The translations under genes and the position numbers were made by a program. A stretch of DNA of 64,000 bases from NCBI RefSeq assembly GCF_003583935.1, contig NZ_QYRN01000001.1, positions 496,001-560,000 on the forward strand, written 5' to 3'. The stretch is from Aureimonas flava. GTDB taxonomy: Bacteria; Pseudomonadota; Alphaproteobacteria; Rhizobiales; Rhizobiaceae. Shown in pieces: positions 1-10,739 of the stretch (positions within the stretch are counted from its first letter, which is position 1; each line of letters opens with the position of its first letter). The notes under the pieces are model-generated. The model made no database searches, had not been told where the DNA came from, and saw only the letters and a program-made list of their open reading frames with translations.

Positions 1-102
1 CCCTACCTGCCGACCGACGTGGACGGCGGCCTCCTGACCGCGCCGGACGCCGAGACCTGGCAGGCGGTGCGCACCCTGATCGGGACCGACATCACCGCCT
101 GA
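1..102 (+). CDS. C-terminal tail of an unidentified protein (truncated by window edge)
   Basis: An open frame runs from the first base to a TGA and encodes the last 33 residues of a protein ending in LIGTDITA. No family motif is visible in this short tail, so I do not name a function. Its stop lies about 20 bases before the stop of the convergent MFS transporter. The frame is credible because it is open, is read toward that convergent gene, and fills the space before it. Confidence 0.5.
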   Translation, partial: PYLPTDVDGGLLTAPDAETWQAVRTLIGTDITA

Positions 103-124
103 CGGATCGACGGTGACCGGCGGC

Positions 125-1399
125 CTATTCGGCGGCCGCCGGTTCCACCACGCGCGGCCCGCCGTCGGGCGGGCTCCGGCGCTCGTTGAAGAGCTTGCCC
201 TTCTCGGCCGCCAGCGTGCAGGCGATGGCGCCGAGCGACAGGAGGACGTATCCGGTCAGCAGCGGGATCAGCGTTCCGTCGTACATGTAGCCGATGATGC
301 CGCCGAGCACGCCGCCGCCGAAGGTCTGCATGAAGCCGAGCACGGACGACGCCGTTCCGGCGACATGGCCGAGCGGGTCCATCGCCAGCGCGTTGAAGTT
401 CGTGCCGATGAAGCCGAACATGCACAGGGACACGATCGTCATCGGCAGGTAGACCGCGAAGGGCGGCACGCCGCCGTTCATGAGCGCGATGGCCAAGTGC
501 AGCAGGTTGAGCGCCAGGAAGATGCACAGGGCCGCGTGCGACAGGTGCCGCATGCCGAACCGCTCCACCAGACGCGAGTTGCTGAACGAGGCCACCGCCA
601 TGAAGATGGCGCCCGCCGAGAAGTAGAGCGTGAACTCGGGGCCGAGGCCGTAGACCGAAACGTAGACCTGCTCCGCCTGGTTGACGAAGGCGAACAGGAC
701 GCCGAACACCAGCGCCGTCGCCAGCGTGTAGCCGAAGGCCATGCGGTTGGTGACGACAACCCGGAAGGCCTGGAGCACGCGTGTCGCGGTCAGCGGCAGG
801 CGGTCCTCCGGGTGCTGCGTCTCCGGCAGGCGGATCAGAGTCCAGAGCATCACGAAGGCGCCGAAGGCCGCCACGGCGATGAAGATCTCGTGCCAGTCGC
901 CGAACAGCAGAACCACCTGGCCGAGATTGGGCGCGATCACCGGGATCGCCATGAAGATCATCATCACCAGCGACATGACGCTGGCCATCCGCGCGCCGCC
1001 GAAGCAGTCGCGCACCACCGAAACGGCGATGACGCGCGTCGCCGCGGCCCCGACGCCCTGGATGGCGCGCAGGGCCAGGAGCATGCCGAAGGTCGTGGAG
1101 AACACCGCCGCCACCGAGGCCAGCACGTAGACGCCGAGGCCGAACAGGAGCACCGGCCGCCGTCCGAAGCGGTCCGACAGCGTGCCGTAGAGGATCTGCG
1201 AGGCGCCGAACCCGAGGACGTAGGAGGTGATGACGAACTGCGCATGGTTCGGATTGGCCAGTTGCAGCGTCTGCGTGATGTTCGTCAGCGCCGGAATGAA
1301 GATGTCGATCGCCGCGGCATTCAGCGCCATGATGCAGGCGATCAGGGTCACGAGCTCCCAATATGGGATCCCGCGCACGGTCTTGGGCGCGCTCGACAT
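125..1399 (-). CDS. MFS drug-resistance transporter, Bcr/CflA type
   Basis: This is an inner-membrane proton-driven efflux transporter of the major facilitator superfamily. The 424-residue product has about twelve hydrophobic segments. An acidic residue lies in the first membrane helix (AIDIFIPAL, near residue 32), as is usual for Bcr/CflA proteins. The MFS motif A follows (GTLSDRFGRRP, about residues 72-82). I chose the ATG at 1399 (MSSAPKTV) over one 17 codons upstream because family members begin shortly before the first helix. It is transcribed alone, convergent with the gene at the left edge. The substrate cannot be told from sequence; drug or small-metabolite export is the family expectation. 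Confidence 0.85.
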   Translation of the reverse strand: MSSAPKTVRGIPYWELVTLIACIMALNAAAIDIFIPALTNITQTLQLANPNHAQFVITSYVLGFGASQILYGTLSDRFGRRPVLLFGLGVYVLASVAAVFSTTFGMLLALRAIQGVGAAATRVIAVSVVRDCFGGARMASVMSLVMMIFMAIPVIAPNLGQVVLLFGDWHEIFIAVAAFGAFVMLWTLIRLPETQHPEDRLPLTATRVLQAFRVVVTNRMAFGYTLATALVFGVLFAFVNQAEQVYVSVYGLGPEFTLYFSAGAIFMAVASFSNSRLVERFGMRHLSHAALCIFLALNLLHLAIALMNGGVPPFAVYLPMTIVSLCMFGFIGTNFNALAMDPLGHVAGTASSVLGFMQTFGGGVLGGIIGYMYDGTLIPLLTGYVLLSLGAIACTLAAEKGKLFNERRSPPDGGPRVVEPAAAE

Positions 1400-1493
1400 G
1401 AGGTCCGATCTTTCGTTGGTCGAACTGGTTCTAGGCGGAACAGCCTGCAATGCAAGGAATACTGACGAACGGTCCGTCTTCGGCTCAAACGAA

Positions 1494-1521
1494 AACGGCC
1501 CGCTCGGGGGAGCGGGCCGTT
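1494..1521 (-). terminator. Rho-independent terminator after grxD
   Basis: Two perfect 12-base arms (1494-1505 and 1510-1521) flank a 4-base loop of a GC-rich hairpin. Read on the minus strand the hairpin is followed by a T-rich run (TTTTCGTTTG). It lies 18 bases beyond the grxD stop, so it probably ends the bolA-grxD transcript before the MFS gene. Confidence 0.85.
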
Positions 1522-1538
1522 GCAGGACGCCGGGCCGG

Positions 1539-1883
1539 TCAGGCCGCCGGCGAGGGGGCGTTCAGGGCGATGCCCTTGTCCCCGAAGAAATCCTGCAGCT
1601 CGCCCGCCTGGAACATCTCGCGAAGGATGTCGCAGCCGCCGACGAACTCGCCCTTCACGTAGACCTGCGGAATGGTCGGCCAAGAGCCGTATTCCTTGAT
1701 CCCGTTGCGCAGATCGTCGGACGACAGGACGTTGACGCCCTTATAGGGCACGCCGAGATAGTTCAGGATCTGGACCACCTGGCCGGAAAAGCCGCATTGC
1801 GGGAAGTCCGGCGTTCCCTTCATGAAGACGATCACGTCGTTCGTCTTCACCTCGTTGTCGATCCAGTCGATGATGCCGGCCAT
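1539..1883 (-). CDS. grxD: Monothiol glutaredoxin, Grx4 family
   Basis: This cytosolic monothiol glutaredoxin binds and transfers [2Fe-2S] clusters, typically as a complex with BolA. The 114-residue product carries the CGFS active site at residues 30-33, the FMKGTP lysine motif just before it, and the family's WPTIPQ and GGCD glutathione-binding motifs. The ATG at 1883 (MAGIIDW) is the conserved start; a longer frame adds an unlikely 20-residue extension. bolA lies about 100 bases upstream on the same strand, the usual alphaproteobacterial arrangement. A strong terminator follows. Confidence 0.95.
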   Translation of the reverse strand: MAGIIDWIDNEVKTNDVIVFMKGTPDFPQCGFSGQVVQILNYLGVPYKGVNVLSSDDLRNGIKEYGSWPTIPQVYVKGEFVGGCDILREMFQAGELQDFFGDKGIALNAPSPAA

Positions 1884-1985
1884 GGCGAAATCCCGTGCTG
1901 TGGGCCCGCGAGCGCATCGCGGGCGGGGTGCGTCCCGGCTCACATACGATGTCGGGGCGCCGCTTTAAAGATGATGCCGTCGTTC

Positions 1986-2219
1986 CTACTTCGGCGCGCT
2001 GGTCTGCAGCGCCAGCGCATGAAGGATGCCGCCCATATTTCCCTGCAGCGCCTGATAGACCATCTGGTGCTGCTGCACGCGCGACTTGCCGCGAAAGCTC
2101 TCGGCCACGACCTCGGCGGCGTAGTGGTCGCCGTCGCCCGCGAGATCGCGGATCGTCACCGTGGCGTCGGGGATCGCGTCGCGGATCATCTTCTCGATGT
2201 CGTGGGCGTTCATGGGCAT
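1986..2219 (-). CDS. bolA: BolA family protein
   Basis: This is a small cytosolic partner of Grx4 in iron-sulfur cluster handling and iron regulation. The 77-residue product has the BolA signature (GDGDHYAAEVVAESFRGKS, then QQHQMVYQAL). Three in-frame ATGs are close together at 2225, 2219 and 2213. I chose 2219 because AGGAG lies about 8 bases upstream of it, against 2 bases for the first ATG. It sits between purL and grxD on the same strand, consistent with co-transcription with grxD. Confidence 0.92.
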   Translation of the reverse strand: MPMNAHDIEKMIRDAIPDATVTIRDLAGDGDHYAAEVVAESFRGKSRVQQHQMVYQALQGNMGGILHALALQTSAPK

Positions 2220-2321
2220 GCGCATATCTCCTGCCGGCGGCGCGGGGAAGGACCCGGCGACCGCCGGTTCAAGGATAGGGCCGATGCCGGGCCCGAGCAA
2301 TCGAGACCGGCGCCGGTCGCA

Positions 2322-4538
<2,217 letters not shown>

Positions 4539-4622
4539 GGAGACTCCGAAACGGTCTGGAAAACTGGCGCGGGCTCCCCGCGTCTCAGGCGGGGGGAAGC
4601 GGGCGGTGCGAAAGGCGGTGCG

Positions 4623-5027
4623 TCATCTGGCGCGTACCCAATCCGACCGGTTGCGGCAAGGGCCGACATCGGCCGCCGCGCGAAGGATCGTCGCGTCGTC
4701 CTCGACCTGGCTGACCGCACCGTCGATCCGCCGCTGGAGGATCAGCAGCGTGTGGTCCGGCCGCCCGTCGCGCATCGGCGCGCGCAGGCAAACGGCGTAG
4801 CCGCGCGCCGGATCGGCGAACACGAACCCGCGGGTACGCTCGAACGCCTGCCGCCGGTAGATCGCGGCGCCGGTGTCGCCGATGTAGCGCGTCTCGGCCG
4901 CGTTCGGTGCGGGTGCGGCCGGAGCAGTGAGCGGCGCCGCATCGGTCCGGCAGCCGGCAAGCGCGGCGGCTGTCAGCACCAGAAGGCCGAAACCGACCCG
5001 GAGCGCGCTCGATCCGCGTTCAGGCAT
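4623..5027 (-). CDS. Putative small lipoprotein inside the purine locus (second of two)
   Basis: I do not recognise this 134-residue protein. It starts with a hydrophobic segment ending in AALAGC, a good lipobox near residue 19, followed by a low-complexity Ala/Pro linker, so it is probably exported and lipidated. Two further cysteines (YAVCLRAP and VGPCRN) could form a disulfide in the periplasm. The ATG at 5027 overlaps the end of the upstream lipoprotein gene by 8 bases, which suggests translational coupling. It lies between purQ and purL and reads in the same direction. It is not an obvious paralogue of its neighbour. Confidence 0.65.
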   Translation of the reverse strand: MPERGSSALRVGFGLLVLTAAALAGCRTDAAPLTAPAAPAPNAAETRYIGDTGAAIYRRQAFERTRGFVFADPARGYAVCLRAPMRDGRPDHTLLILQRRIDGAVSQVEDDATILRAAADVGPCRNRSDWVRAR

Positions 5028-5427
5028 CGCAGCTTGTGGAACCCGCACGCCAGCGTCCGAGGTCGCTCTCGAGGCGGGCCCGGAGCGGCGTGCCGAGAAG
5101 CGGGCCGTAGGTGGCGACGTCGGTGGAGCCGGCGGCGCCTTCGACCACGAGAAGCGGCCGCGCCTCGGGGCGGCCCTTGGGCACCAGCAGAAAGCGCGGA
5201 CGGCCGGAGAACGAGGAAAGCTCGGGCGCGATGCTGTAGCTCGCGAAGTCGGGATCGCGCGACTTGAACCAGCAGCGGTTGGCGGTCAGCGTCAGCCGCT
5301 CCATCCGGTCGAGCCCCGTGTCCGCCTTCTTGACCGCGACCTTTTCCGGCTCGGGCACGCGGGACGCGCAGCCCGCGACGACCAGGAGGCCCGCCAACGC
5401 GAGCCCGGCCGGCAGCATCCGCGACAT
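5020..5427 (-). CDS. Putative small lipoprotein inside the purine locus (first of two)
   Basis: This is a 135-residue protein of unknown function. It has a typical lipoprotein signal: MSRMLPAG, a hydrophobic stretch, then VVAGC with the lipidated cysteine near residue 20. A charged linker leads to a compact domain with one internal cysteine (NRCWF) and one near the C-terminus (TSCDA). It starts 11 bases after purQ and overlaps the next lipoprotein gene, so purQ and the two lipoproteins look like one transcript. No purine-related activity can be read from it. Confidence 0.65.
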   Translation of the reverse strand: MSRMLPAGLALAGLLVVAGCASRVPEPEKVAVKKADTGLDRMERLTLTANRCWFKSRDPDFASYSIAPELSSFSGRPRFLLVPKGRPEARPLLVVEGAAGSTDVATYGPLLGTPLRARLESDLGRWRAGSTSCDA

Positions 5428-5438
5428 GGCCGTCGTCC

Positions 5439-6122
5439 TCAAGCGGCGAGACCGCGACCGAGAAGGCCGAGCGCGCCCTGGAAAAGGGGGCGACCATCGG
5501 TGCCGCCGTGCTCCGGCTCCACGAGGTTTTCCGGGTGCGGCATCATGCCGAGAACATTGCCGCGATCGTTGACGATGCCGGCGATGTCGTTGATCGCACC
5601 GTTGGGATTGGTGCCCTCCGCATAGCGGAACACGACGCGGCCTTCGCCCTCGATGCGCGCGAGCGTCTCGGCCTCGGCGAAGTAGTTGCCGTCGTGGTGC
5701 GCCACGGGCGAGCGGATGATCTGATCCTGCGCGTAGCCCGAAGTGAACAGCGTCTGTGCGTTGGTGACCTTGAGCTTCACCTCGCGGCAGACGAAACGCA
5801 GGCTCGTGTTGCGCATCAGCGCGCCCGGCAGAAGGCCTGCCTCGCACAGGATCTGGAAGCCGTTGCAGACGCCGAGCACCGGCACGCCGGCGGCGGCCTT
5901 CTCGGCGACGGCCCGCATCACCGGCGAGCGCGCGGCGATCGCCCCGCAGCGCAGGTAGTCGCCGAACGAGAAGCCGCCCGGCACGACGATCAGGTCGACA
6001 TCGGGGATCTGCGTCTCGGTCTGCCAGACGGTCGCGGGAGCCCGGCCGGAGATCGTGGTGAGCGCCGCGATCATGTCGCGGTCGCGGTTGAGGCCCGGCA
6101 GGAGGACGACGGCGGACTTCAT
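5439..6122 (-). CDS. purQ: Phosphoribosylformylglycinamidine synthase, glutaminase subunit
   Basis: PurQ is the class I glutamine amidotransferase that supplies ammonia to PurL for FGAM synthesis. The 227-residue product shows the oxyanion region ([12 protein letters not shown]) and the nucleophile motif GVCNGFQ with the catalytic cysteine at residue 86. The His/Glu pair lies near the C-terminus ([10 protein letters not shown]). The ATG at 6122 ([10 protein letters not shown]) gives the conserved start; a longer frame exists but overlaps purS. It follows purS by 11 bases in the purC-purS-purQ run. Confidence 0.96.
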   Translation of the reverse strand: MKSAVVLLPGLNRDRDMIAALTTISGRAPATVWQTETQIPDVDLIVVPGGFSFGDYLRCGAIAARSPVMRAVAEKAAAGVPVLGVCNGFQILCEAGLLPGALMRNTSLRFVCREVKLKVTNAQTLFTSGYAQDQIIRSPVAHHDGNYFAEAETLARIEGEGRVVFRYAEGTNPNGAINDIAGIVNDRGNVLGMMPHPENLVEPEHGGTDGRPLFQGALGLLGRGLAA

Positions 6123-6133
6123 GGGCGGGCTCC

Positions 6134-6376
6134 TCAAACGAGCTCGATCGCGTAGTTCTCGATCACCGTGTTGGCGAGCAGCTTTTCGCACATCGCCTTG
6201 AGGTCGCCTTCCGCCTTGGCGCGGTCGGTGCCGTCGACCTCGACGTCGAAAACCTTGCCCTGGCGTACGCCGGACACGCCTTCGAAGCCCAGCGTGCCGA
6301 GGGCCCCTTCGATCGCCTTGCCCTGAGGATCCAGGACGCCGTTCTTGAGGGTGACGACGATGCGCGCCTTGATCAC
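6134..6376 (-). CDS. purS: Phosphoribosylformylglycinamidine synthase, PurS subunit
   Basis: PurS is the 80-residue bridging subunit that joins PurL and PurQ in the FGAM synthase complex. It has the family pattern [20 protein letters not shown] and ends in ENYAIELV. The start is a GTG at 6376, since no ATG is available in the conserved position. Its length and its place between purC and purQ are the normal alphaproteobacterial arrangement. Confidence 0.94.
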   Translation of the reverse strand: MIKARIVVTLKNGVLDPQGKAIEGALGTLGFEGVSGVRQGKVFDVEVDGTDRAKAEGDLKAMCEKLLANTVIENYAIELV

Positions 6377-6443
6377 GTTGTCTGCCTGCCTTGCGAATGA
6401 ACCAATCGGAGAGCCGGAGCCGGCTGCGACACGGGACGCCGTG

Positions 6444-7208
6444 CTACTTGACCAACACCGGCCCGGAAGGGCGGGGCGGCTCGTTCTCGTTCATGATGCC
6501 GAGCCGGCGCGCGACCTCCTGGTAGGCCTCCACGAGGCCGCCCATGTCTCGGCGGAAGCGATCCTTGTCGAGCTTGTCCTGAGTCTGCACGTCCCAGAGA
6601 CGGCACGAGTCGGGCGAGATCTCATCGGCCACGATGATGCGCATCATGTCGCCCTCGAACAGACGGCCGGTCTCGATCTTGAAGTCCACGAGCTGGATGC
6701 CGACGCCGAGGAAGAGGCCGGACAGGAAGTCGTTGACGCGGATGGCGAGCGCCATGATGTCGTCGATTTCCTGCGGCGTCGCCCAGCCGAAGGCCGTGAT
6801 GTGCTCTTCCGACACCATCGGGTCGTCGAGCTGGTCGGCCTTGTAGTAGAACTCGATGATCGAGCGCGGCAGCACCGTGCCTTCCTCGATGCCGAGCCGC
6901 TTGGCCAAGGAGCCGGCGGCGACGTTGCGCACCACCACCTCGAGCGGGATGATCTCGACTTCCTTGATAAGCTGCTCACGCATGTTGAGCCGCCGGATGA
7001 AGTGCGTCGGGATGCCGATCTTGTTCAGATGGCTGAAGATGTACTCGGAGATGCGGTTGTTGAGGACGCCCTTGCCGTCGACGACCTCGTGCTTCTTCTT
7101 GTTGAAGGCGGTGGCGTCGTCCTTGAAGAACTGAACCAGCGTGCCGGGCTCGGGACCCTCGTAAAGGATCTTGCCCTTGCCTTCGTAGATACGGCGGCGA
7201 CGTGTCAT
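6444..7208 (-). CDS. purC: Phosphoribosylaminoimidazole-succinocarboxamide synthase (SAICAR synthase)
   Basis: PurC joins aspartate to CAIR with ATP to form SAICAR in purine synthesis. The 254-residue product starts with the conserved [16 protein letters not shown] nucleotide-binding segment. It also shows the family motifs [24 protein letters not shown] and [10 protein letters not shown]. The ATG at 7208 ([10 protein letters not shown]) is the conserved start. It is the first gene of the minus-strand purine run. About 210 bases of non-coding DNA separate it from the divergent DUF1476 gene and must hold both promoters. Confidence 0.97.
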   Translation of the reverse strand: MTRRRRIYEGKGKILYEGPEPGTLVQFFKDDATAFNKKKHEVVDGKGVLNNRISEYIFSHLNKIGIPTHFIRRLNMREQLIKEVEIIPLEVVVRNVAAGSLAKRLGIEEGTVLPRSIIEFYYKADQLDDPMVSEEHITAFGWATPQEIDDIMALAIRVNDFLSGLFLGVGIQLVDFKIETGRLFEGDMMRIIVADEISPDSCRLWDVQTQDKLDKDRFRRDMGGLVEAYQEVARRLGIMNENEPPRPSGPVLVK

Positions 7209-7418
7209 GGATAATGCCTGATCGCGTAAAAGGGCGAGTCGAACGCCGACCCGCGAAAACCATATGTCTCCCGCGGGTGAATAGACCAAACGCCGTGCCT
7301 AAACAATCGCAAACCAGAAGCGGCGCGCGGAGCGCCCGCGTGACGATTGCTGGACAAGGCGGGCCGAGCCGCTAGCATGGTCACGACAAGCATGCGCAAG
7401 TGACGAAAGGACATCGGA

Positions 7419-7736
7419 ATGTCGCTGAACGATCGGGGCCAGGATTTCGAGGCACGCTACGCCCACGACGAGGAACGCAAGTTCCGCATCGAGGCGCGGG
7501 CGACCAAACTCCTGGGCCTCTGGGCGGCCGGCAAGCTCGGCAAGGACGGTGCGGAAGCGGACGCCTACGCCCTGGCGCTCGCCCAGCTCGACCTCGGCGC
7601 GAGGGGGCCGGAGGACGTGTTCGCCAAGATCCGCGCGGATTTCGACGCGGCCAGCGTGAACCAGTCGGACCACCAGATCGAGCGCCATCGGAGCGAGTGC
7701 CTGGACGAGGCGGCTCGGCAGATCGCGGCATCCTGA
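7419..7736 (+). CDS. DUF1476 protein, zeta-type inhibitor of the F1-ATPase
   Basis: This 105-residue protein matches the alphaproteobacterial DUF1476 family, whose Paracoccus member is the zeta inhibitor of the F1 motor. Visible signatures are FEARYAHDEERKFRIEARATKLLGLWAAGKLG at the N-terminus and a helical C-terminal half. The N-terminal segment is the inhibitory part in the characterised member. The ATG has GAAAGGA about 8 bases upstream. The stop overlaps the ATG of the aldolase gene (TGATG), so the two are translationally coupled, although their functions look unrelated. Confidence 0.85.
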   Translation: MSLNDRGQDFEARYAHDEERKFRIEARATKLLGLWAAGKLGKDGAEADAYALALAQLDLGARGPEDVFAKIRADFDAASVNQSDHQIERHRSECLDEAARQIAAS

Positions 7737-8497
7737 TGAGCCTGACGCGGCTGCGGGACCTTCTCGCGCGGCCCGAGCCGGTCCTCAGCGGCTGGTCGAG
7801 CCTCGCGGACCCCGTGGTCCACGAGATCCTGCTGCGTGCCTTCGACGCGCTGGTTCTGGACGGCCAGCACGGGCTCGCGGGGGTCGCCGACCTGCGCGAG
7901 GGTTGCGCCCGCGCGGCGCTTCTCGGCAAGCCGGCGATCGTCCGCGTCGCGCCCGGCGACCTGGCGCTCGCCGGACGCGCGGCCGATCTCGGCGCGGCGG
8001 GCGTCATTCTGCCCATGGTGGACAGTGCCGACGAGGCGCGGGCCTTCGCCAGGTCGCTGCGCTACATGCCCGGCGGCACGCGCTCGTTCGGGCCGACGCG
8101 GGCGGCCGACCTCTTCGGCATGACCCCGCGAGACTACATGCGGGCGGCCGACGAGGCGGTGGTGTCGTTCGCGATGATCGAGACCGCCGCCGCCTATGCC
8201 GACCTCGACGCGATCCTCGCCGTGCCCGAACTCGGCGGCGTCTTCGTCGGCCCGTCCGACCTCTCGATGGCGCTCGGAGACGGCGTCCTCGATCCGCAGG
8301 GAGAAGCCAACGACCGCGCGATCGCGCACATCGCAGCCCGCGCCCGGGCAGCCGGCAAGGCGGTCGCCATCTACGCCCTGGATGCGGCGGATGCGCGCCG
8401 ATACGCGGACATGGGCTGCCAGTTGATCGGCATCGCGTCCGACGTCGGCATCCTCAAGGCGGGGTGCGCGCGGCTCGCGTCGGAATTCCGGGGCTGA
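7736..8497 (+). CDS. HpcH/HpaI-type aldolase
   Basis: This 253-residue protein belongs to the metal-dependent class II pyruvate aldolase family (HpcH/HpaI), which cleaves 4-hydroxy-2-oxo acids. Family residues are in place: His45 in LDGQHG, Arg70 in the IVRV strand, Glu149 in MIET and Asp175 in GPSDLS, the last two being the expected metal ligands. The start is the ATG overlapping the DUF1476 stop. No aromatic-degradation genes are nearby, so the substrate is unknown. Confidence 0.88.
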   Translation: MSLTRLRDLLARPEPVLSGWSSLADPVVHEILLRAFDALVLDGQHGLAGVADLREGCARAALLGKPAIVRVAPGDLALAGRAADLGAAGVILPMVDSADEARAFARSLRYMPGGTRSFGPTRAADLFGMTPRDYMRAADEAVVSFAMIETAAAYADLDAILAVPELGGVFVGPSDLSMALGDGVLDPQGEANDRAIAHIAARARAAGKAVAIYALDAADARRYADMGCQLIGIASDVGILKAGCARLASEFRG

Positions 8498-8508
8498 CGC
8501 GCCGCCCG

Positions 8509-9048
8509 TCAGGGCGCCGGAAGCCGAGACAGGAACTTGCCGAAAGTGAGCAGCCCCTCGGGCCAGGGGCCGTGGCCGCTCGCCTCGTCCAGCCCACCGG
8601 ACTCGCCGGCGTCCACGAACAGGGAGCCCCAGGCGGCCGCCACGTCCTCGATCGCGTCGAAGGAATGGTCCGGCGCGCCGCGGCTCGCCACCACGATCGA
8701 CGGGAAGGGAAGCGGCTCGCGGCTGTAGGCCTCGAAGCCCGACGCGCCGTCGCCGAGGTCCGTCGGCGCGACGAAGAAGGCGCCGGCGGCGGGGCGCCGG
8801 AACAGCGGCGCGGCGGCGACGGCGGCGGCAACGCCGAGCGCATGGGCGACGATCACGGGCGGGCGTTCCGCGCGCGACACCGCATCGGCCACGGCCGCGA
8901 TCCAGGCCTTCGCGTCGTGCGGGTCGGCCGCGGGTGGTGCCACCCGGCTGGCGGTCGACAGCTTCGCCTCCCAGCGGGATTGCCAGTGCTGCTCGGAAGC
9001 GCCTTCGAGGCCTGGAACGATCAGGATATCGACGTCTGAAACTCGCAT
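8509..9048 (-). CDS. RBBP9/YdeN-like alpha/beta-hydrolase fold protein without a catalytic triad
   Basis: The 179-residue protein has the overall pattern of the small RBBP9/YdeN serine-hydrolase family: ILIVPGLEGASEQHWQSRWE at the N-terminus, a nucleophile-elbow region, and the terminal SGxGxWPEG box. All three catalytic positions are changed. The elbow reads AHALG with Ala70 where Ser is expected, the SxxDP box reads SRGAP with Ala125 for Asp, and the GHIN box reads GGLD with Gly152 for His. I infer a pseudoenzyme, perhaps a binding protein. The ATG at 9048 is the conserved start. It is convergent with the aldolase gene and follows cls. Confidence 0.8.
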   Translation of the reverse strand: MRVSDVDILIVPGLEGASEQHWQSRWEAKLSTASRVAPPAADPHDAKAWIAAVADAVSRAERPPVIVAHALGVAAAVAAAPLFRRPAAGAFFVAPTDLGDGASGFEAYSREPLPFPSIVVASRGAPDHSFDAIEDVAAAWGSLFVDAGESGGLDEASGHGPWPEGLLTFGKFLSRLPAP

Positions 9049-9102
9049 CGTTTGCAGATGCGAAGGGGCGCGCGCCTTGTCAAGGCGGCGCAACGCGCGC
9101 GT

Positions 9103-10548
9103 TCACAGCAGCGGGCTGATGAGCCGCGTGACGTTCTCGCCGAGTTGGATCATGAAGCCGCGCTTGTTCCAGTCCTCGAGGTTCAGCCGGTGGCTCTTGG
9201 CGCGGTAGTCGTCCTCGATCGCGCGCAGATCGCGCACCGTATCTTCGCTGTAGGCGATCAGCGTCACCTCGGAGTTCAGCTCGAACGAGCGTCGGTCCAT
9301 GTTGGCCGAGCCGACGATGGCGATGTCGTCGTCGATCGACAGATGCTTGGCATGGAGGAACCGCTCCCGGTAGAGCATCACCTCGACGCCGGCCTCCAGC
9401 AGCTCGTCGTAGTAGGACTGCTGGGCGCGGTCGATCAACAGGCTGTTGGTGGTGGAGGTGACGAAGAGCGTGACCCGCACGCCCTTGGAAACCGCCGTGC
9501 GCATGGCCAGGAGCAGCGGCTCGTTGGGAATGAAGTAGGGCGTCGCCAGGACCACGCGCTGCCGCGCGCTGTAGATCAGGTCGGTGAATAGGATGTCGAC
9601 GCCGGCTTCCGGGTAGTCCGGCCCCGACGGTAGAACCTGAGCCGTCGCCGTCCGGTCGGCCGAGGGCGGCTCGGGCGCCGGCATCAGCTCGGGCGAGCCG
9701 ATATCCTCGGCCGTCTCCAGGTACCAGTCGCCGATGAAGATCGCCTGGAGTTCGAGCACCACCGGTCCCTCCACCCGGGCCATGAGCTCGCGATAGAAGG
9801 TCTTCGGCTCGTATTCGATGCGGTGCATGTTCTGCGAGCCGACCCAGCCGACCTTGCCGTCCACCACCACGATCTTGCGATGGTTGCGCAGGTCCATGCG
9901 CGTCGCCTGGTTCCAGAAGCGCAAGGGCAGGATCAGGCGCAGCTCGACGCCGGTGGTCCGAAGACGCTTGGCGATGGCCTTGCGATCGCGCGACGAGCCC
10001 ACGGCGTCGATCAGGAGGCGGCACTTCACGCCGCGCCGCGCGGCCCGTTCGAGTGCACTCAGCACCTTGTTTCCCGCCTGGTCGTTCTGGAGGATGTAGA
10101 CCATCACGTGGGCGTGGTGCCGGGCGGAGTCGATGTCGGCGGCGATGCGGTCCACCACGCGGTTGTAGTCCGCGTCCAGCACGATGCGGTTGTCGGCGAG
10201 GCTGGGAAACCGGCCGATCCGATGCACGAGGTGGGCAGTCATGCGATGGTGCGGGCGCAGGGTGCGCATGCCGCCCATGCCCTCCAGCGTCATGTGGGCG
10301 ATGGCATGCCGGATGATGTCGGGCACCTTCTCGATGCGGTCGCGCCGCCATTTCGGATGGCGTGCGTTGCCGACGGCGAGGTAAACCACGAGCGCGCCCC
10401 AGGGCAGGAAGAAGAACAGCAGCAGCCAGGCCTGCGCCGCCACCGGGCTGCGCCGGAACGGGATGTAGATGACCGCGCCGATCAGGATGGCCCAGCTCAG
10501 GAACGCCAGGACCATCGGCAGGACCGTGCCGTCGAGATATTGGACCAT
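9103..10548 (-). CDS. cls: Cardiolipin synthase (phospholipase D superfamily)
   Basis: This inner-membrane enzyme makes cardiolipin from phosphatidylglycerol. The 481-residue product begins with two membrane segments (about residues 9-29 and 39-59). Two phospholipase D HKD sites follow: His223/Lys225/Asp230 in NHRKIVVVD and His399/Lys401/Asp406 in HAKHLSIDD. The length is usual for bacterial ClsA-type enzymes. The ATG at 10548 precedes the first membrane helix directly. An EEP-domain gene is divergent from it about 190 bases away. Confidence 0.93.
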   Translation of the reverse strand: MVQYLDGTVLPMVLAFLSWAILIGAVIYIPFRRSPVAAQAWLLLFFFLPWGALVVYLAVGNARHPKWRRDRIEKVPDIIRHAIAHMTLEGMGGMRTLRPHHRMTAHLVHRIGRFPSLADNRIVLDADYNRVVDRIAADIDSARHHAHVMVYILQNDQAGNKVLSALERAARRGVKCRLLIDAVGSSRDRKAIAKRLRTTGVELRLILPLRFWNQATRMDLRNHRKIVVVDGKVGWVGSQNMHRIEYEPKTFYRELMARVEGPVVLELQAIFIGDWYLETAEDIGSPELMPAPEPPSADRTATAQVLPSGPDYPEAGVDILFTDLIYSARQRVVLATPYFIPNEPLLLAMRTAVSKGVRVTLFVTSTTNSLLIDRAQQSYYDELLEAGVEVMLYRERFLHAKHLSIDDDIAIVGSANMDRRSFELNSEVTLIAYSEDTVRDLRAIEDDYRAKSHRLNLEDWNKRGFMIQLGENVTRLISPLL

Positions 10549-10739
10549 CCTCGTCTCGACCCCCGGTCGCCACGCCGCCGGGCCTGCCTTGCACAGGTCC
10601 GTATCGAGCGATATGGGCGTCGGCGCGCGGGGGACGAGGGACCGCCCGGCAAGATCGTCGGCGGAACGGGCGCTCCCGGCGCCGCGTTTAGGGGCTCGAC
10701 CGCACGCGAAGGCGGAACGGTTGCGGAAGCGGTGAGGGC

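Noticed and set aside
4623-5427. The two lipoproteins as tandem duplicates
   Set aside because: Apart from the lipobox and similar length I could not align them; cysteine positions and cores differ.
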